From: CAZIAK01 sp964537035
Lineage (GTDB): Bacteria > Planctomycetota > B15-G4
Direction: 5' to 3'
DNA length: 64,000 bases
Assembly: GCA_964537035.1 (NCBI GenBank)
Contig: CAZIAK010000014.1
Span: 42,784 to 106,783 of the forward strand
In this document: positions 17,743-26,989 of the stretch, piece by piece
How the letters are laid out: each line of letters starts with the position of its first letter
Position numbering within the stretch: the first letter of the stretch is position 1
Position numbers and translations under genes: made by a program
Notes under the pieces: generated by a model
What the model was told of the DNA's origin: nothing
The model's database searches: none
What the model saw: the letters and a program-made list of their open reading frames with translations, nothing else

Positions 17743-17790
17743 GGGTTTCCATCATCTCTCAGACTGCGAGGGACTCAGGAAGGTTCCGAC

Positions 17791-19335
17791 TCAGTCGATG
17801 AGCGAAAGAACACCGCTGTTCGACGGAGCATCGGAGGTGCTGCGGCTCCAGGCGAGCGGGCCGGAAGCGCTACCCAGCGCAGACGAACCGTACTGCAGAC
17901 CGAGGGGCAGGCCGACACAGGTGCCGGTCACGCCGAGGGTCGGCAGGTGGATGCTGGCGCCGAGGTTGGGCTGAACACCGAACGTACCACCGGGGAAGCC
18001 TGAGGGATCCGTCCACAAGTTACCCAGCGCACTCTGATCAGACGTCGAGTGGATGAAGAACGGGAAGAAGCTCAGGGTGGTGGGCGTCGGGAAGGGACCG
18101 CCGAGCTGGGAGATGCTGTTAGGCGTACGGGCAGTGCCGAACGACAGGGTGGCATCACCGTTAGCAGCGGGATCGAGACCGAACGACAGCTCGTTGTAGA
18201 TCGACAACCACGTCAGACGGAAGCGAGTTGCAGACGCGCCCGGGCTGTTGTTGTAGCTGAAGAAACCAACGGTCGGGATCAAGCCAGCGGTGGGGCTGCC
18301 AGCGGGATCCTGGTTGGCAACACCGGTGTTGGCGTTGGGCACGCCGCCGGTTCCGTTCAGGGACATACCCTGGTGGAAACCAACGTCGAAACCACCGTTG
18401 AGCGACGAACCACTGTTCGGCACGCCAGCGCCAGCCGTGTAGTAGGTGCCGGCACCGTTGAAGCCCGTCGGAGCGATGGCATCGTGGGTGGTCGGGCTGA
18501 CCGACTGGGTGTAGTACTCGTAGTTCAGGTTGGCACCGAAGCCGAACGCGCCGGCCAGGCCACCACCAGAAGCCAGAGTCTGACTCTGCCAGGTACCGAG
18601 CTCATCGTTGGACATACCCCAGTACTGGCTACCGAGAGCACCGCCAGAGCCGTTGGAACGCCACGTGTACCAGCTGTCGATGTCGTCGAGGGAGGCGAGA
18701 GCCGAGGGGCTCCAACCAAACTGGACAACCCAGCAGAAGCCGGTGGAGGCGATCGGCAGGCTGGCGCCAGCGGCAGCGATCAGAGTCGCGGTGCCAGTGG
18801 TGCCGGTACCGACGAGACCCTCGTTCGGCGCCAGGATGGTGGTCGAACTGGGGAAGCCGGCGCCCGAAGGCAGGCCGAGGAGAACCAGGGCGCCCGCAGA
18901 GGGGCCACCGAGCGGCACGAAGCCACCCGAGTTACCGAGGGGGAAGGAAGAGCCCAGGCAAGCGGGGAACGTGAACACCGACGACGGATCCATGGCGCCG
19001 ACGCCGTCGAACTCGATCGTCACAAGGACGGGGAAATCGAGGGCCGTAGAACCCGTGGGCGCACCGAGCACACACAGGGACTCACGCCAGCCAGCCTCGC
19101 GGTAACCGAAGTCACCGAGGACGGTCAGCGTGTTGCCACGGAGATCTTCGCCGTTGAGGTTGACGCCGATTCCGTCAACGCCAGGGACCGACGTGCCACC
19201 AGCACCGATACCACCGTAGATGGCATCAAAACCGTTGCTGAAGACGCGGTAGTTGGTGCCGTTCTGGGCAGTCGTCGGGCTCACGGTGAGACCGATGGCC
19301 AGCGCAGAGAGGGCAAGAACCTTGGTGATTTTCAA
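17791..19335 (-). CDS. abundant secreted or surface protein, function unknown
   Basis: 514 aa with a clear signal peptide (MKITKVLALSALAIGLTVSPTTAQ). The mature protein is rich in Gly, Ser, Thr, Ala and Asn, with few charged residues and about three Cys. Segments such as LGNLWTDPSGFPGGTFGVQPN and LGLQYGSSALG resemble the beta-rich tail of the SBBP protein at 1941-3797, so it may use the same anchoring or export device. Its G+C looks lower than its neighbours' and its codons lean to GGT, CTC, CGT and AAC, a pattern typical of highly expressed genes. With the strong downstream hairpins, this suggests an abundant envelope protein. I do not recognise a specific family. Confidence 0.75.
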   Translation of the reverse strand: MKITKVLALSALAIGLTVSPTTAQNGTNYRVFSNGFDAIYGGIGAGGTSVPGVDGIGVNLNGEDLRGNTLTVLGDFGYREAGWRESLCVLGAPTGSTALDFPVLVTIEFDGVGAMDPSSVFTFPACLGSSFPLGNSGGFVPLGGPSAGALVLLGLPSGAGFPSSTTILAPNEGLVGTGTTGTATLIAAAGASLPIASTGFCWVVQFGWSPSALASLDDIDSWYTWRSNGSGGALGSQYWGMSNDELGTWQSQTLASGGGLAGAFGFGANLNYEYYTQSVSPTTHDAIAPTGFNGAGTYYTAGAGVPNSGSSLNGGFDVGFHQGMSLNGTGGVPNANTGVANQDPAGSPTAGLIPTVGFFSYNNSPGASATRFRLTWLSIYNELSFGLDPAANGDATLSFGTARTPNSISQLGGPFPTPTTLSFFPFFIHSTSDQSALGNLWTDPSGFPGGTFGVQPNLGASIHLPTLGVTGTCVGLPLGLQYGSSALGSASGPLAWSRSTSDAPSNSGVLSLID

Positions 19336-19823
19336 GGGGAGTCATCCATTTAAGAGTGAACGAACAGAGACAAAACGAGGTGGCATCGTCGACATCCACC
19401 TGGGGCCTGCGATGCCTTGGTACTGCGCGCACTACGACCGTCCAGAAAGCGTTTTGGGTCCTGCGGGAGCTGCTTCTGAAGCGATCGGGGACAAATGTGC
19501 GCAGATACATGCGAGCCTAGCACATCTGTCGAAGCGTGTGATGTGAACTCAAACCAGGCGCCTGAGGCTGTTGGCCGCAGGAAAAACCGCCATGCCTCGC
19601 CCCTTGAACCCATGGACATGCCGAGGTTACGGAGAGCGGAGGACTGGGAAGACTACCGCCGTTTTCAGGACTGTGGGAAATAATCTGGCCAATCTGTGAC
19701 TGAGCGACCGCTCAGGTCATAGCTGAGAGGGCACCTCAACGGGAGTTAGGCCCCTCAAGAGGGTCATCTGCCCTGATTTCGGGAACTTGACGGTTTCTGT
19801 TGAGAGGCGAACCCGCCCGCAGC
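19336..19823. other. 488-bp lower-GC intergenic region
   Basis: Lies upstream of the surface-protein gene and downstream of the EamA gene, both on the minus strand, so it should hold the promoter of the former. It is more AT-rich than the rest of the window. The only clear structure is the inverted repeat at 19697-19719. A 62-codon plus-strand frame at 19495-19683 has no ribosome-binding site and is not called. I could not fix a -35/-10 pair with confidence. Confidence 0.5.
19697..19719. promoter_or_regulatory. inverted repeat, operator-like or terminator
   Basis: TGACTGAGCG-AC-CGCTCAGGTCA is a near-perfect palindrome: CTGAGCG and CGCTCAG pair exactly around AC, and the outer TGAC/GTCA pair after a one-base bulge. 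The form resembles TetR-family operators. It lies 105 bases after the EamA stop, so a terminator hairpin is also possible. No regulator gene is adjacent. Confidence 0.4.
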
Positions 19824-20687
19824 TCATTTTCGGCCAGTGGCCCCGGGCTTGAGCGACAAGATCAATGTGGTGGCGAAAATCAGGCCACCCCCGGTGATCA
19901 CCGCAGCTGTGGGCACTTCTCCGTGGATCCACCAGGCCCAGAGGGGGCTCAGGGCAGGTTCAGCCAGGAGCAGGATCGACGCCTCCATGGCCGGGACCCG
20001 GGTGAGGCCACCGCTGACCAGCACGTAGGCCAGGCCGATCTGGAAAGCCCCCAGATAGATCAGCACGGTCAGATCGGCGCCGGACACGGGGGAGAGGGGC
20101 AGAGCCCAGACCAGGCACAGAGCCATGGAGATCAGGCTGCCCACGGCGATGGGGGCCACCGCGCTGCTGGTACCGCTGCGGCCCAGCCAACGGAGGCCCA
20201 GAATGGTCAGGGCCCAGCAAAAGCCTGCGCTCGCCGCCAGGGTGTTGCCCATGGCGGGGTCAGGGGCGCTGAGGGTGCCTCGCCGGGTGCCCACCGCCAC
20301 GAACCCCAGACCGATGGCCATGGCCAGACCAGCGCCCAGATCGGCCCTCTGGACCCGCTCGCGCAGGAGCACGGGAGCCAGCAGCAGCAGATAAAGGGGC
20401 GCCGTGGACTGCAGGAAGATGGCCGCCGCCGCCGTGGTGTGCTTGTTCGCCAGGACGAACAGGGTCACCGTGGCGGCGTAGGCCAGGCCCACCATCCCGG
20501 TGCGCCAGGTCCAGCCCCTGCGAGCGGCGGGAAAAGCCAGAAGCAGGGTCAGGGCAGCGATGCCCGACCGCCAGGCCGAGATCTCCCAGCCAGGCAGGCT
20601 GCAGGCCTTGATGGCCGCGCCGCCGGTGGAGAACAGGGCAGCTCCCGCCAGCAGGGCCCAGCGAGGCCGCCCCATGCTCAGCTCCAC
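19824..20687 (-). CDS. EamA (DMT) family transporter
   Basis: 287 aa with about ten hydrophobic helices in two five-helix EamA halves. The first half begins ALLAGAALFSTGGAAIKA with the family's characteristic small-residue helix, and the second begins GNTLAASAGFCWALTILGLRWLG. A conserved segment near the end (VPAMEASILLLAEPALSPLWAWWIHGE) matches the usual last repeat. Members export amino acids, nucleotides or other small metabolites across the inner membrane. The substrate cannot be read from sequence. It starts 8 bases after the cyclophilin stop codon, so the two are probably transcribed together. Confidence 0.9.
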   Translation of the reverse strand: MELSMGRPRWALLAGAALFSTGGAAIKACSLPGWEISAWRSGIAALTLLLAFPAARRGWTWRTGMVGLAYAATVTLFVLANKHTTAAAAIFLQSTAPLYLLLLAPVLLRERVQRADLGAGLAMAIGLGFVAVGTRRGTLSAPDPAMGNTLAASAGFCWALTILGLRWLGRSGTSSAVAPIAVGSLISMALCLVWALPLSPVSGADLTVLIYLGAFQIGLAYVLVSGGLTRVPAMEASILLLAEPALSPLWAWWIHGEVPTAAVITGGGLIFATTLILSLKPGATGRK

Positions 20688-20695
20688 TCCGATGG

Positions 20696-21283
20696 TCAGG
20701 CGACCACGATCTCGCAGGACTCGATGGCCAGGGGCTCAGAGGTGGCCCCGCTGCGGGATCCACCCTGCTCCAAGGCACTGACCACGTCGGCGCCCTCGAC
20801 GACCTCGCCGAAGATCGAGTGGTTGTCATCGAGGTGAGGCGTGGGCACGAAGGTCAGGAAGAACTGGCTGCCGTCCGTACCCGGGCCGGCGTTGGCCATG
20901 CTCAGCAGGCCCGGCCGATCGTGGCGCACAGCGTTGCTGAACTCGCCGTTATAGGTGTAGCCGGGCCCTCCGGTGCCGCTGCCGAGAGGGCAGCCACCCT
21001 GAGCCATGAAGCCCTGGATCACCCGGTGGAAGTCCAGGCCGTCGTAGAAGCCCAAGCGGGTCAGATAGATCGTCGAGGAGACGTGCATGGGGGCCACGTC
21101 GGGCAGCAGGCGAATGCTGATCACGCCCTTGTTCGTGGTCATCTTCCAGGTGTAGGTCGAGGCAGCATCGAACTCCACCTGAGGCGGCTTGGGCAGGGAT
21201 GTGCGCCATTGGCCATTGGCCTTGTCGATCTGCTGCTGGGCGGTGAAGTCGTCGAGGGCGGCCAGGGCTGTATCTGCGGTCAT
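20696..21283 (-). CDS. cyclophilin-type peptidyl-prolyl cis-trans isomerase
   Basis: 195 aa from the ATG at 21283; the frame is open to an ATG at 21388, but that extension is a Pro-rich stretch with no homology signal. Cyclophilin motifs are in order: TTNKGVISIRLLPDVAPMHV, GLDFHRVIQGFMAQGGCP, SMANAGPGTDGSQFFLTF and HSIFGEVVEGADVV. FHRVI and the Gln-Phe-Phe pair are the active-site residues. It speeds up proline isomerisation during protein folding. No signal peptide is visible from the chosen start, so it is probably cytoplasmic. The ~60 residues before the domain (DFTAQQQIDKANGQW) are extra compared with minimal bacterial cyclophilins. Confidence 0.9.
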   Translation of the reverse strand: MTADTALAALDDFTAQQQIDKANGQWRTSLPKPPQVEFDAASTYTWKMTTNKGVISIRLLPDVAPMHVSSTIYLTRLGFYDGLDFHRVIQGFMAQGGCPLGSGTGGPGYTYNGEFSNAVRHDRPGLLSMANAGPGTDGSQFFLTFVPTPHLDDNHSIFGEVVEGADVVSALEQGGSRSGATSEPLAIESCEIVVA

Positions 21284-21417
21284 CTGTTTGGGCTCTACTG
21301 ATAAGGAGGTGCGCGAACCGACCCTGGCTCCCAGGCCGGGAGGGGGTGGAGGCGCGGAGGATACGGCCCGGACAGGGGGCTGTGCCATCGGTGGGAGTCT
21401 GATCTGTGGCGCGACTT

Positions 21418-22806
21418 CTAGCCTGCGGTCACCGAGAGATCGTCGATGAGGGCCCAGGGGGCCTTGCCGGAACCCATGAGGGACTCTGTGTGGGACGAGA
21501 GGGCACAGATCTTGGCCAGCAGATCGAAGGCGTTGCCGGAGATGAGCGTCTCTCTGACGGGCCGGACCACTTCGCCTCCCTCGACCCAGCGGGCTGACTT
21601 GGCCACCCCTGAGAAGTCGCCGGAGGCCGGGTCGACGCTGCCGCTGAACCTCTGTACGAGCAGGCCACGACCGAGAGCGGCGAGCATGGCCTGGGGGTCC
21701 CCGCCCGTGCCCGGAGCCACCACCACCCCGTGGGGCCCGAGCCCTGGCACGGACCGGGCTCCACCTCGCCCGTGCCCCGTGGAGAGGCAGCCCTCGACCC
21801 GAGCCGAGTACCCATTATGGAGCAGGCCCTGGAGGACGCCCTGCTCGACGATGGGGAAGGCGCTGGTGGGTTGGCCCTCGCGGTCGAAACAGCAGGCTCC
21901 GCCGAGATCGAGGTCTCTGGGGTCGTCGATCACCGTGAGCGAGGGCTTGGCCACCCGGTCGCCCACCTTGCCGGCCAGGGCCGATCGGCCCCGCTGCACG
22001 GCGATGGCGCTGGCGGCTGAGATCAGGGGCGCGATGAAGATGTCCTCGAAGGCCGAGGGAGCGAAGAGCACGGGGCCGCGGTAGCTCTCGGCGGCGCCAG
22101 CCCCCAGATTGCCCAGGGCTGCGGAGGAGAAACGCTCGATCATCTCTGCCGTCATGGCTGGCAGCGCTGCCAGGCTGCGCACGTGGTCGCCCCAGTAGTC
22201 GAAGCCCCCCACGTCGTCCCCGTCCACGGCCATGCCGAAGACCACCGTCGACACGTCGGCGTCGCTCTCGGCGGCCTCGATGCCCGTGCTGGAGACCACG
22301 GCCACGGTCGTCCTGCGCACATCGAGGGAGGCCTGGTCGAGGGAGAGGCGGGGGTCGATGGCCAGGGTGTCTGCCACCAAGGCGCGGGCCCGTTCCACCG
22401 CGTCTTCGACGGGGAGAGCGGCGAGCTCGGGGTTCACCAGGTCGAGGCGCGGCGGCAGGGCCCGGGGCTCAGGGAGCCCGTTGGCCTCGTCCGGCAGGGA
22501 CATGGCGGCCAGGCTCAGGGCGTCACTGATCGTGCGCTGGTCGTCCTGCTGATTGGTCGAGGCGAACCCCAGGCGGCGATCTCGCACCACCCGCAGGCCC
22601 ACCGAGCTGCCCTCGTCGACCTGGGTCAGCTTGAGGTCGCCCTTCTCGAAGCGCACCGCAATGGTCTGTGAATGGACGGCGATGGCCTCGGCCTGTTCGG
22701 CGCCGAAGTCCCGGGCCTGTTGGGTCAGCTGGGCGCAGCGCTTGAGCAGCAGCTCTTCGCTGGCGGCGGGTTCCCAGGGGGCCGAGGGGGCAAGGGGAGT
22801 GCTCAT
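21418..22806 (-). CDS. pmbA: TldE/PmbA-type subunit of a TldD/TldE protease
   Basis: 462 aa. The ATG at 22806 overlaps the tldD stop as ATGA. It belongs to the TldD/PmbA fold: an N-terminal domain with RFEKGDLKLTQVDEGSSVGLRVV and GFASTN, a middle domain (GPVLFAPSAFEDIFIAPLISA) and a C-terminal part with NGYSARVEGCLSTGHG and SGDFSGVAKSARWVEGG. It lacks the HExxxH metal site found in its neighbour, as expected for TldE, the non-catalytic partner. The TldD/TldE heterodimer cleaves unfolded or modified peptides, including microcin B17 and RiPP leaders and CcdA. No RiPP precursor was seen nearby. Confidence 0.9.
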   Translation of the reverse strand: MSTPLAPSAPWEPAASEELLLKRCAQLTQQARDFGAEQAEAIAVHSQTIAVRFEKGDLKLTQVDEGSSVGLRVVRDRRLGFASTNQQDDQRTISDALSLAAMSLPDEANGLPEPRALPPRLDLVNPELAALPVEDAVERARALVADTLAIDPRLSLDQASLDVRRTTVAVVSSTGIEAAESDADVSTVVFGMAVDGDDVGGFDYWGDHVRSLAALPAMTAEMIERFSSAALGNLGAGAAESYRGPVLFAPSAFEDIFIAPLISAASAIAVQRGRSALAGKVGDRVAKPSLTVIDDPRDLDLGGACCFDREGQPTSAFPIVEQGVLQGLLHNGYSARVEGCLSTGHGRGGARSVPGLGPHGVVVAPGTGGDPQAMLAALGRGLLVQRFSGSVDPASGDFSGVAKSARWVEGGEVVRPVRETLISGNAFDLLAKICALSSHTESLMGSGKAPWALIDDLSVTAG

Positions 22807-24323
22807 GACTTGCGCCCTCCCACCAGCACCTCGCAGGAGAGCCAGGGGCCCCCGGCGTCGACCTTCGCTGGCTGGCCCTTGCCGCAATGGCCTGAGCCCA
22901 GGTCCCAGAGGAAGTCGCTGCTCACCGCGTCGACCGTGGCCAGGACGTCGAAGGCGATGCCTGAGATGTTCACGCCGCGCATGAGCGGGCCGCGCTTGCC
23001 CTTGCGGATGGGCCAGGCCTGGGCCGTGCCGAACATGAACTCGCCGTTGGCGTCGGCCTGGCCGTTCCGTGGCCCGTCGAGGATCAGCCCGTCATCGATG
23101 GACGCGATCATCTCGTCGAGGGTGGATGTGCCCGGTTCGATGTAGGTGTTGCGCATGCGAATCAGCGGTTCGTCGTCGTACTCCCAGGCTCTCGCGTTGC
23201 CCGTAGGGGCCACGCCGAAGTGGGCGGCCGACACGCGGTCGTGGAGGTAGCTCTCGAGGACGCCGTCCCGAATGATCACCGTGCGTTGGGCGGGGACGCC
23301 TTCGTCGTCGACCTGCACCGTCCCCCCCGCGCCCGCCGTGTATTCGGAGGCGCCTGAGTCGCACAGGGTGACCAGCTCGGAGGCCACGCTCTGGCCCAGG
23401 CGTCCCGCAGCACAGGAGCCTGCGGCCACGAAATCGGCCTCGACCGTGTGGCCCACCGCCTCGTGGGTGAGCAGGCCCACCAACGCGGGGGAGAGGATCA
23501 CCTTGGTGCGGCCGCCCTCGGGGTAGCTCGCGGAGAGCAGGTCGACGGCGGTGGCTGCGGCGTGGTCGGCGAAGGCCTCTGGCGGTTTGCGCCCGAACAG
23601 GCAATCCCACGCTCCCGTGGCGCCCATCGTGTCGGCCGCCCGCTGGATCTCAGCGCCCTTGCGCGCCACGGCCACGACCCGAAACTCCGGTCGCACCAAG
23701 CGGCTCCAGGCCTTGGCGCCGTCGCTGGTGACGATGCCCTTCTCCTCGAAGACCTCGCTGTACCCACAGGACGCGGACTCGATGGACGCAGAGCTGCCCC
23801 GGGTGCGGGCTTCCATGTCGACCACGAGCTGCAGCACTTCATCGAGAGGGCGAGACGACAGCTCCGCATAGCCGGGGGCGTCGAAGGTCCCTCTGGCCAG
23901 GTCGGTCGGGGGCAGGCCCTCGATCTTCTCCCGGCGCGCTGCGGCCGACGAGCGGGCGGCGGCCCGGGCGCTGTCGACGGCCTGGCGCACGGCGCTCACC
24001 TCGAGGCGGTCGGTGGAGGCGAAGCCCCAGGTGCCGCTGTCGAGCACGCGGACTCCCACGCCGCTGTGCTCGGCGATGCGGGCCTGGTCAACTCGGCCTT
24101 TCTCCACGGAGACGGAGCGGGTGCGCTTGCCGTGGTAGCGGCACTCGACATAGCCTTCACCGCTGCCTTGCAGGGCGTCGTTGAGCAGGTCGGTGGGGTC
24201 TGCGTTGGTGGGCAAGGGGGGCGTCTCGCGAGGCGTTGAGAGAGTGGCGAAGTCACGGGGGAGTGTAGCGATCGCGGCAGGGTGGGGCGGGCTCCGATTG
24301 AGCCCCGGACAGGGCGTGGCCAC
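22803..24323 (-). CDS. tldD: TldD metallopeptidase subunit
   Basis: Up to 506 aa. The start is uncertain: the first ATG at 24323 gives ~40 unconserved residues before the domain begins near NADPTDLLNDALQ, and a later non-ATG start is possible. The catalytic zinc motif is present as THEAVGHTVEADF (HExxxH), with the downstream Cys-rich segment (GSCAAG, VTLCDSG). The N-terminal domain shows GVGVRVLDSGTWGFASTD and the C-terminal region GVNISGIAFDVLATVDAV. This is the active subunit of the TldD/TldE protease. It overlaps pmbA by 4 bases, which points to stoichiometric, coupled production. A crotonase gene lies 18 bases upstream. Confidence 0.92.
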   Translation of the reverse strand: MATPCPGLNRSPPHPAAIATLPRDFATLSTPRETPPLPTNADPTDLLNDALQGSGEGYVECRYHGKRTRSVSVEKGRVDQARIAEHSGVGVRVLDSGTWGFASTDRLEVSAVRQAVDSARAAARSSAAARREKIEGLPPTDLARGTFDAPGYAELSSRPLDEVLQLVVDMEARTRGSSASIESASCGYSEVFEEKGIVTSDGAKAWSRLVRPEFRVVAVARKGAEIQRAADTMGATGAWDCLFGRKPPEAFADHAAATAVDLLSASYPEGGRTKVILSPALVGLLTHEAVGHTVEADFVAAGSCAAGRLGQSVASELVTLCDSGASEYTAGAGGTVQVDDEGVPAQRTVIIRDGVLESYLHDRVSAAHFGVAPTGNARAWEYDDEPLIRMRNTYIEPGTSTLDEMIASIDDGLILDGPRNGQADANGEFMFGTAQAWPIRKGKRGPLMRGVNISGIAFDVLATVDAVSSDFLWDLGSGHCGKGQPAKVDAGGPWLSCEVLVGGRKS

Positions 24324-24341
24324 GCCTTGGGCGAGGCTTGG

Positions 24342-25088
24342 TCAGGGCTTGGAGAGGCCGTCGACGATGGCGTGAATCCTGCCCTGGGCCTCATCGCTGA
24401 ACCAGGTGTCGAGCCAGCGCTCCAAGATCGGCTTGTGGGCCTGGGACGAGGGCGGGCTGCCCTGCAGGCCCTCCTTCACCTGGGCAAAGGCCAAGGGCGG
24501 GACCGCCGCCAGACGTTCGGCGAACTCGAGCGCCCGGGGGAGGACCTCGGCGGGCGGGGCCAGCTCGTGGACCAGTCCCAGCTCAAGGGCCTGGTCTGGC
24601 CGGAACAGCTCGCCCAGCAAGAAGCCTCGCACCGTGGCCTCGGGCCCGTAGTTCTGGCGCGAGGCCGGCAGGGCTCCAGGGGGCAGGCCCACCCCCAGTT
24701 GGGTCTCGTTCGTTCCGTACTTCACCTTGTTGCCTTCGGCGAGCACCCGCCAATCGGCCTGGTTGGCGAGGACGCAGCCGCCCGCCACGGCGTGACCGTT
24801 CACGGCGGCGACCACCGGACGGGGGCAGCGAAAGAGTCGCCCCAGGATCACGTCGAAGGAGCCCATGAAGGCTCCCATGGCGCCCCGGTCGAGGGCTCGC
24901 AGCGTGACCAGATCCAGGCCGGCGGAGAAGAAACGGTCGTAGCCCGTGAGCACGAGAGCCCGGCCGGAGCTCTCGTCGAAGGCGTCGAGGCCGGTGGACA
25001 GGGTTTGCAGCAGCTCAGGGTTGAGCGCGTTGGCCTTGCCGTTGTCCAGCTGCAGGACGGCCACGTCGTCATGGAACATGAGGGTCAC
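24342..25088 (-). CDS. enoyl-CoA hydratase/isomerase (crotonase) family protein
   Basis: 248 aa from a GTG at 25088, chosen because GGAG lies 7 bases before it; ATG at 25079 is the alternative. The crotonase core is visible: VAVLQLDNGKANALNPELL, the oxyanion-hole segments FSAGLDLVTL and NGHAVAGGCVLANQADWRV, and KYGTNETQLGVGLPPG. The Glu normally used for hydratase chemistry is not obvious, so dehydrogenation products, isomerisation or another acyl-CoA reaction are all possible. It probably acts in fatty-acid or branched acyl-CoA metabolism in the cytoplasm. It precedes tldD by 18 bases and is divergent from ettA. Confidence 0.85.
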   Translation of the reverse strand: MTLMFHDDVAVLQLDNGKANALNPELLQTLSTGLDAFDESSGRALVLTGYDRFFSAGLDLVTLRALDRGAMGAFMGSFDVILGRLFRCPRPVVAAVNGHAVAGGCVLANQADWRVLAEGNKVKYGTNETQLGVGLPPGALPASRQNYGPEATVRGFLLGELFRPDQALELGLVHELAPPAEVLPRALEFAERLAAVPPLAFAQVKEGLQGSPPSSQAHKPILERWLDTWFSDEAQGRIHAIVDGLSKP

Positions 25089-25292
25089 GGGGAGGCTCCG
25101 ATGGGCCGGGCGGCGGGAGGGCAGGCGACGAGAGCGGGCCTGAACGGCTAGACTACGCCGTTCTGCCTCGGCGGCCATCCTCGTGGTTGCAGGTAGGCCC
25201 TCGGGCGGTGCCTGGGTGGCGGCCATGACCGGGCCAGCCGCCAGGGCCCAGCCCTCACTCCAGTCGCCCTCCCCCCAGTCGATCTACGCGCC

Positions 25293-26978
25293 ATGGCCGT
25301 CAGTACTTCAGGCATCTGCTTCACACTTCACGATGTGGCCAAGTCCTTCGGGACTCGGCAGCTCTTCGAAAACGTGACCCTGTCCTTCTTGCGCGGCGCT
25401 CGCATCGGCGTGATCGGGCCGAACGGCATGGGCAAGTCGACATTGCTGCGCATCATCGCCGGCGAAGACACCGAGTTCGAAGGGACCGCCCAGGGCGTGC
25501 CCGGGCTGACCGTGGGCTTTGTCCATCAGGAGCCTCAGCTCGACCCCGAACTCACCGTGCTGCAGAACGTCGAGAAGGCCGTGGAGCCGCTGCGCCAGCT
25601 GGTGGCGAGCTACGAGGACGTCTCCGCGCGCATGGGCGAAGACATGTCCGACGCCGAGATGGAGAAGCTGCTCGAGCGCATGGGCCGGCTGCAGGAGCAG
25701 ATCGAAGAGAAGGACGCCTGGGAACTCGACCGGCACATCGAGCAGGCCATGCACGCCCTGCGCCTGCCCCCCGGGGACAGCCCGGTGACCAGCCTCTCTG
25801 GCGGTGAGAAGCGGCGCATCGCCCTCTGTCGCACCTTGATGGAGCATCCCGACCTGCTCCTTCTCGACGAGCCCACCAACCATCTGGACGCCGACACGGT
25901 GACCTGGCTGGAGCGGCACCTGCAGGAATACAACGGCACCGTGATCCTGATCACCCACGACCGGTACTTCCTCGACAACGTGGTGGGCTGGATGCTGGAG
26001 ATCGACCGCGGCGCGGCCCGTGCCTACGAAGGCAACTACAGCAGCTACCTCGAGCAGCGGGCCGAGTTCTACCGGCAGCGCAAGAAATCGGATGACGAGC
26101 GGGCCAAGCTGATCGATCGCGAGCTCGACTGGATCCGCCAGAACCCGAAGGGGCGTACCACGAAGAGCAAGGCCCGTGTGCAGCGCTACGACGACCTGGT
26201 GCGAGAGCACCGTCAGGTGGTGAAGGACGACATCCGCCTGCAGCTGCCCTTCACCCGCCGACTGGGTGACAAGGTCTTGAACGTGGCCGAGCTGCGCAAG
26301 GGCTTTGACGGCCGCGAGCTTCTGGATGGCCTGAGCTTCGAGATGCCGCCGGGCGCCATCCTGGGTGTGGTGGGGCCGAACGGCACGGGCAAGACCACGC
26401 TGATGCGCATGATCGTCGGCCAGGAGCAGCCAGACTCGGGCACCATCGAGCTGGGCGAGACGGTCGACCTCTGCTACCTCGATCAAAGCCGCGGCGAGCT
26501 GAACCCTGAGTCCACGGTGTTCGAGACGGTCACCGGGGGCACGGAGATGATCCGGGTGGGCGACGACGAGCTGAACGGTCGTGCCTACGTGTCGCGGTTC
26601 AACTTCCGTGGAGCCGAACAAGAGAAGCTGATGAAGACGCTCTCTGGTGGCGAGCGCAACCGGGTGCAGATGGCCAAGATGCTGGCCAAGGGCGGCAACC
26701 TGGTGCTGCTCGATGAGCCCACCAATGATCTCGACCTGCCCACCTTGCGTCACCTCGAAGAGGCCCTGCTGACCTTCCCCGGTTGCTGCATCGTGGTCAC
26801 TCACGATCGCTACTTCCTGGACCGCATCGCCACCCATATTCTGGCCTTCGACCCTGACCTCGGCGTGCACTTCCACCCGGGCAACTTCGAGAGCTGGCGC
26901 GAGAAGCGTCGTGACCTCCGTGAGGGCAGCGGACTCTCGGCGGAAGACAGCGCAGGGACTCACCGGCGCTTCAAGTAG
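25293..26978 (+). CDS. ettA: EttA-type ABC-F translation factor
   Basis: 561 aa with two ATP-binding cassettes and no membrane domain. Walker A motifs are GPNGMGKST and GPNGTGKTT; signature motifs LSGGEKRRIALC and LSGGERNRVQMAK; Walker B LLLLDEPTNHLD and LVLLDEPTNDLD. The linker has the P-site tRNA interaction motif WIRQNPKGRTTKSKARVQRY, and an arm insertion (~residues 90-140) is present, which together identify EttA rather than Uup or YheS. It binds the ribosomal E site and gates the first translocation step according to ATP/ADP ratio. Length matches E. coli EttA (555 aa). Two small genes follow closely on the same strand. Confidence 0.93.
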   Translation: MAVSTSGICFTLHDVAKSFGTRQLFENVTLSFLRGARIGVIGPNGMGKSTLLRIIAGEDTEFEGTAQGVPGLTVGFVHQEPQLDPELTVLQNVEKAVEPLRQLVASYEDVSARMGEDMSDAEMEKLLERMGRLQEQIEEKDAWELDRHIEQAMHALRLPPGDSPVTSLSGGEKRRIALCRTLMEHPDLLLLDEPTNHLDADTVTWLERHLQEYNGTVILITHDRYFLDNVVGWMLEIDRGAARAYEGNYSSYLEQRAEFYRQRKKSDDERAKLIDRELDWIRQNPKGRTTKSKARVQRYDDLVREHRQVVKDDIRLQLPFTRRLGDKVLNVAELRKGFDGRELLDGLSFEMPPGAILGVVGPNGTGKTTLMRMIVGQEQPDSGTIELGETVDLCYLDQSRGELNPESTVFETVTGGTEMIRVGDDELNGRAYVSRFNFRGAEQEKLMKTLSGGERNRVQMAKMLAKGGNLVLLDEPTNDLDLPTLRHLEEALLTFPGCCIVVTHDRYFLDRIATHILAFDPDLGVHFHPGNFESWREKRRDLREGSGLSAEDSAGTHRRFK

Positions 26979-26989
26979 GAGCTGAGCTG

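Noticed and set aside
19495..19683. 62-aa plus-strand ORF in the intergenic region
   Set aside because: No ribosome-binding site, no hydrophobic or conserved segment, and located in the probable promoter region of the surface-protein gene.
21300..21310. AAGGAGGTGC plus-strand ribosome-binding site
   Set aside because: No plausible plus-strand gene follows; the region is the 5' end of the minus-strand cyclophilin gene.
25308..26963. 551-aa minus-strand frame opposite ettA
   Set aside because: ettA is unambiguous; the antisense frame mirrors its codons and has no recognisable domain.
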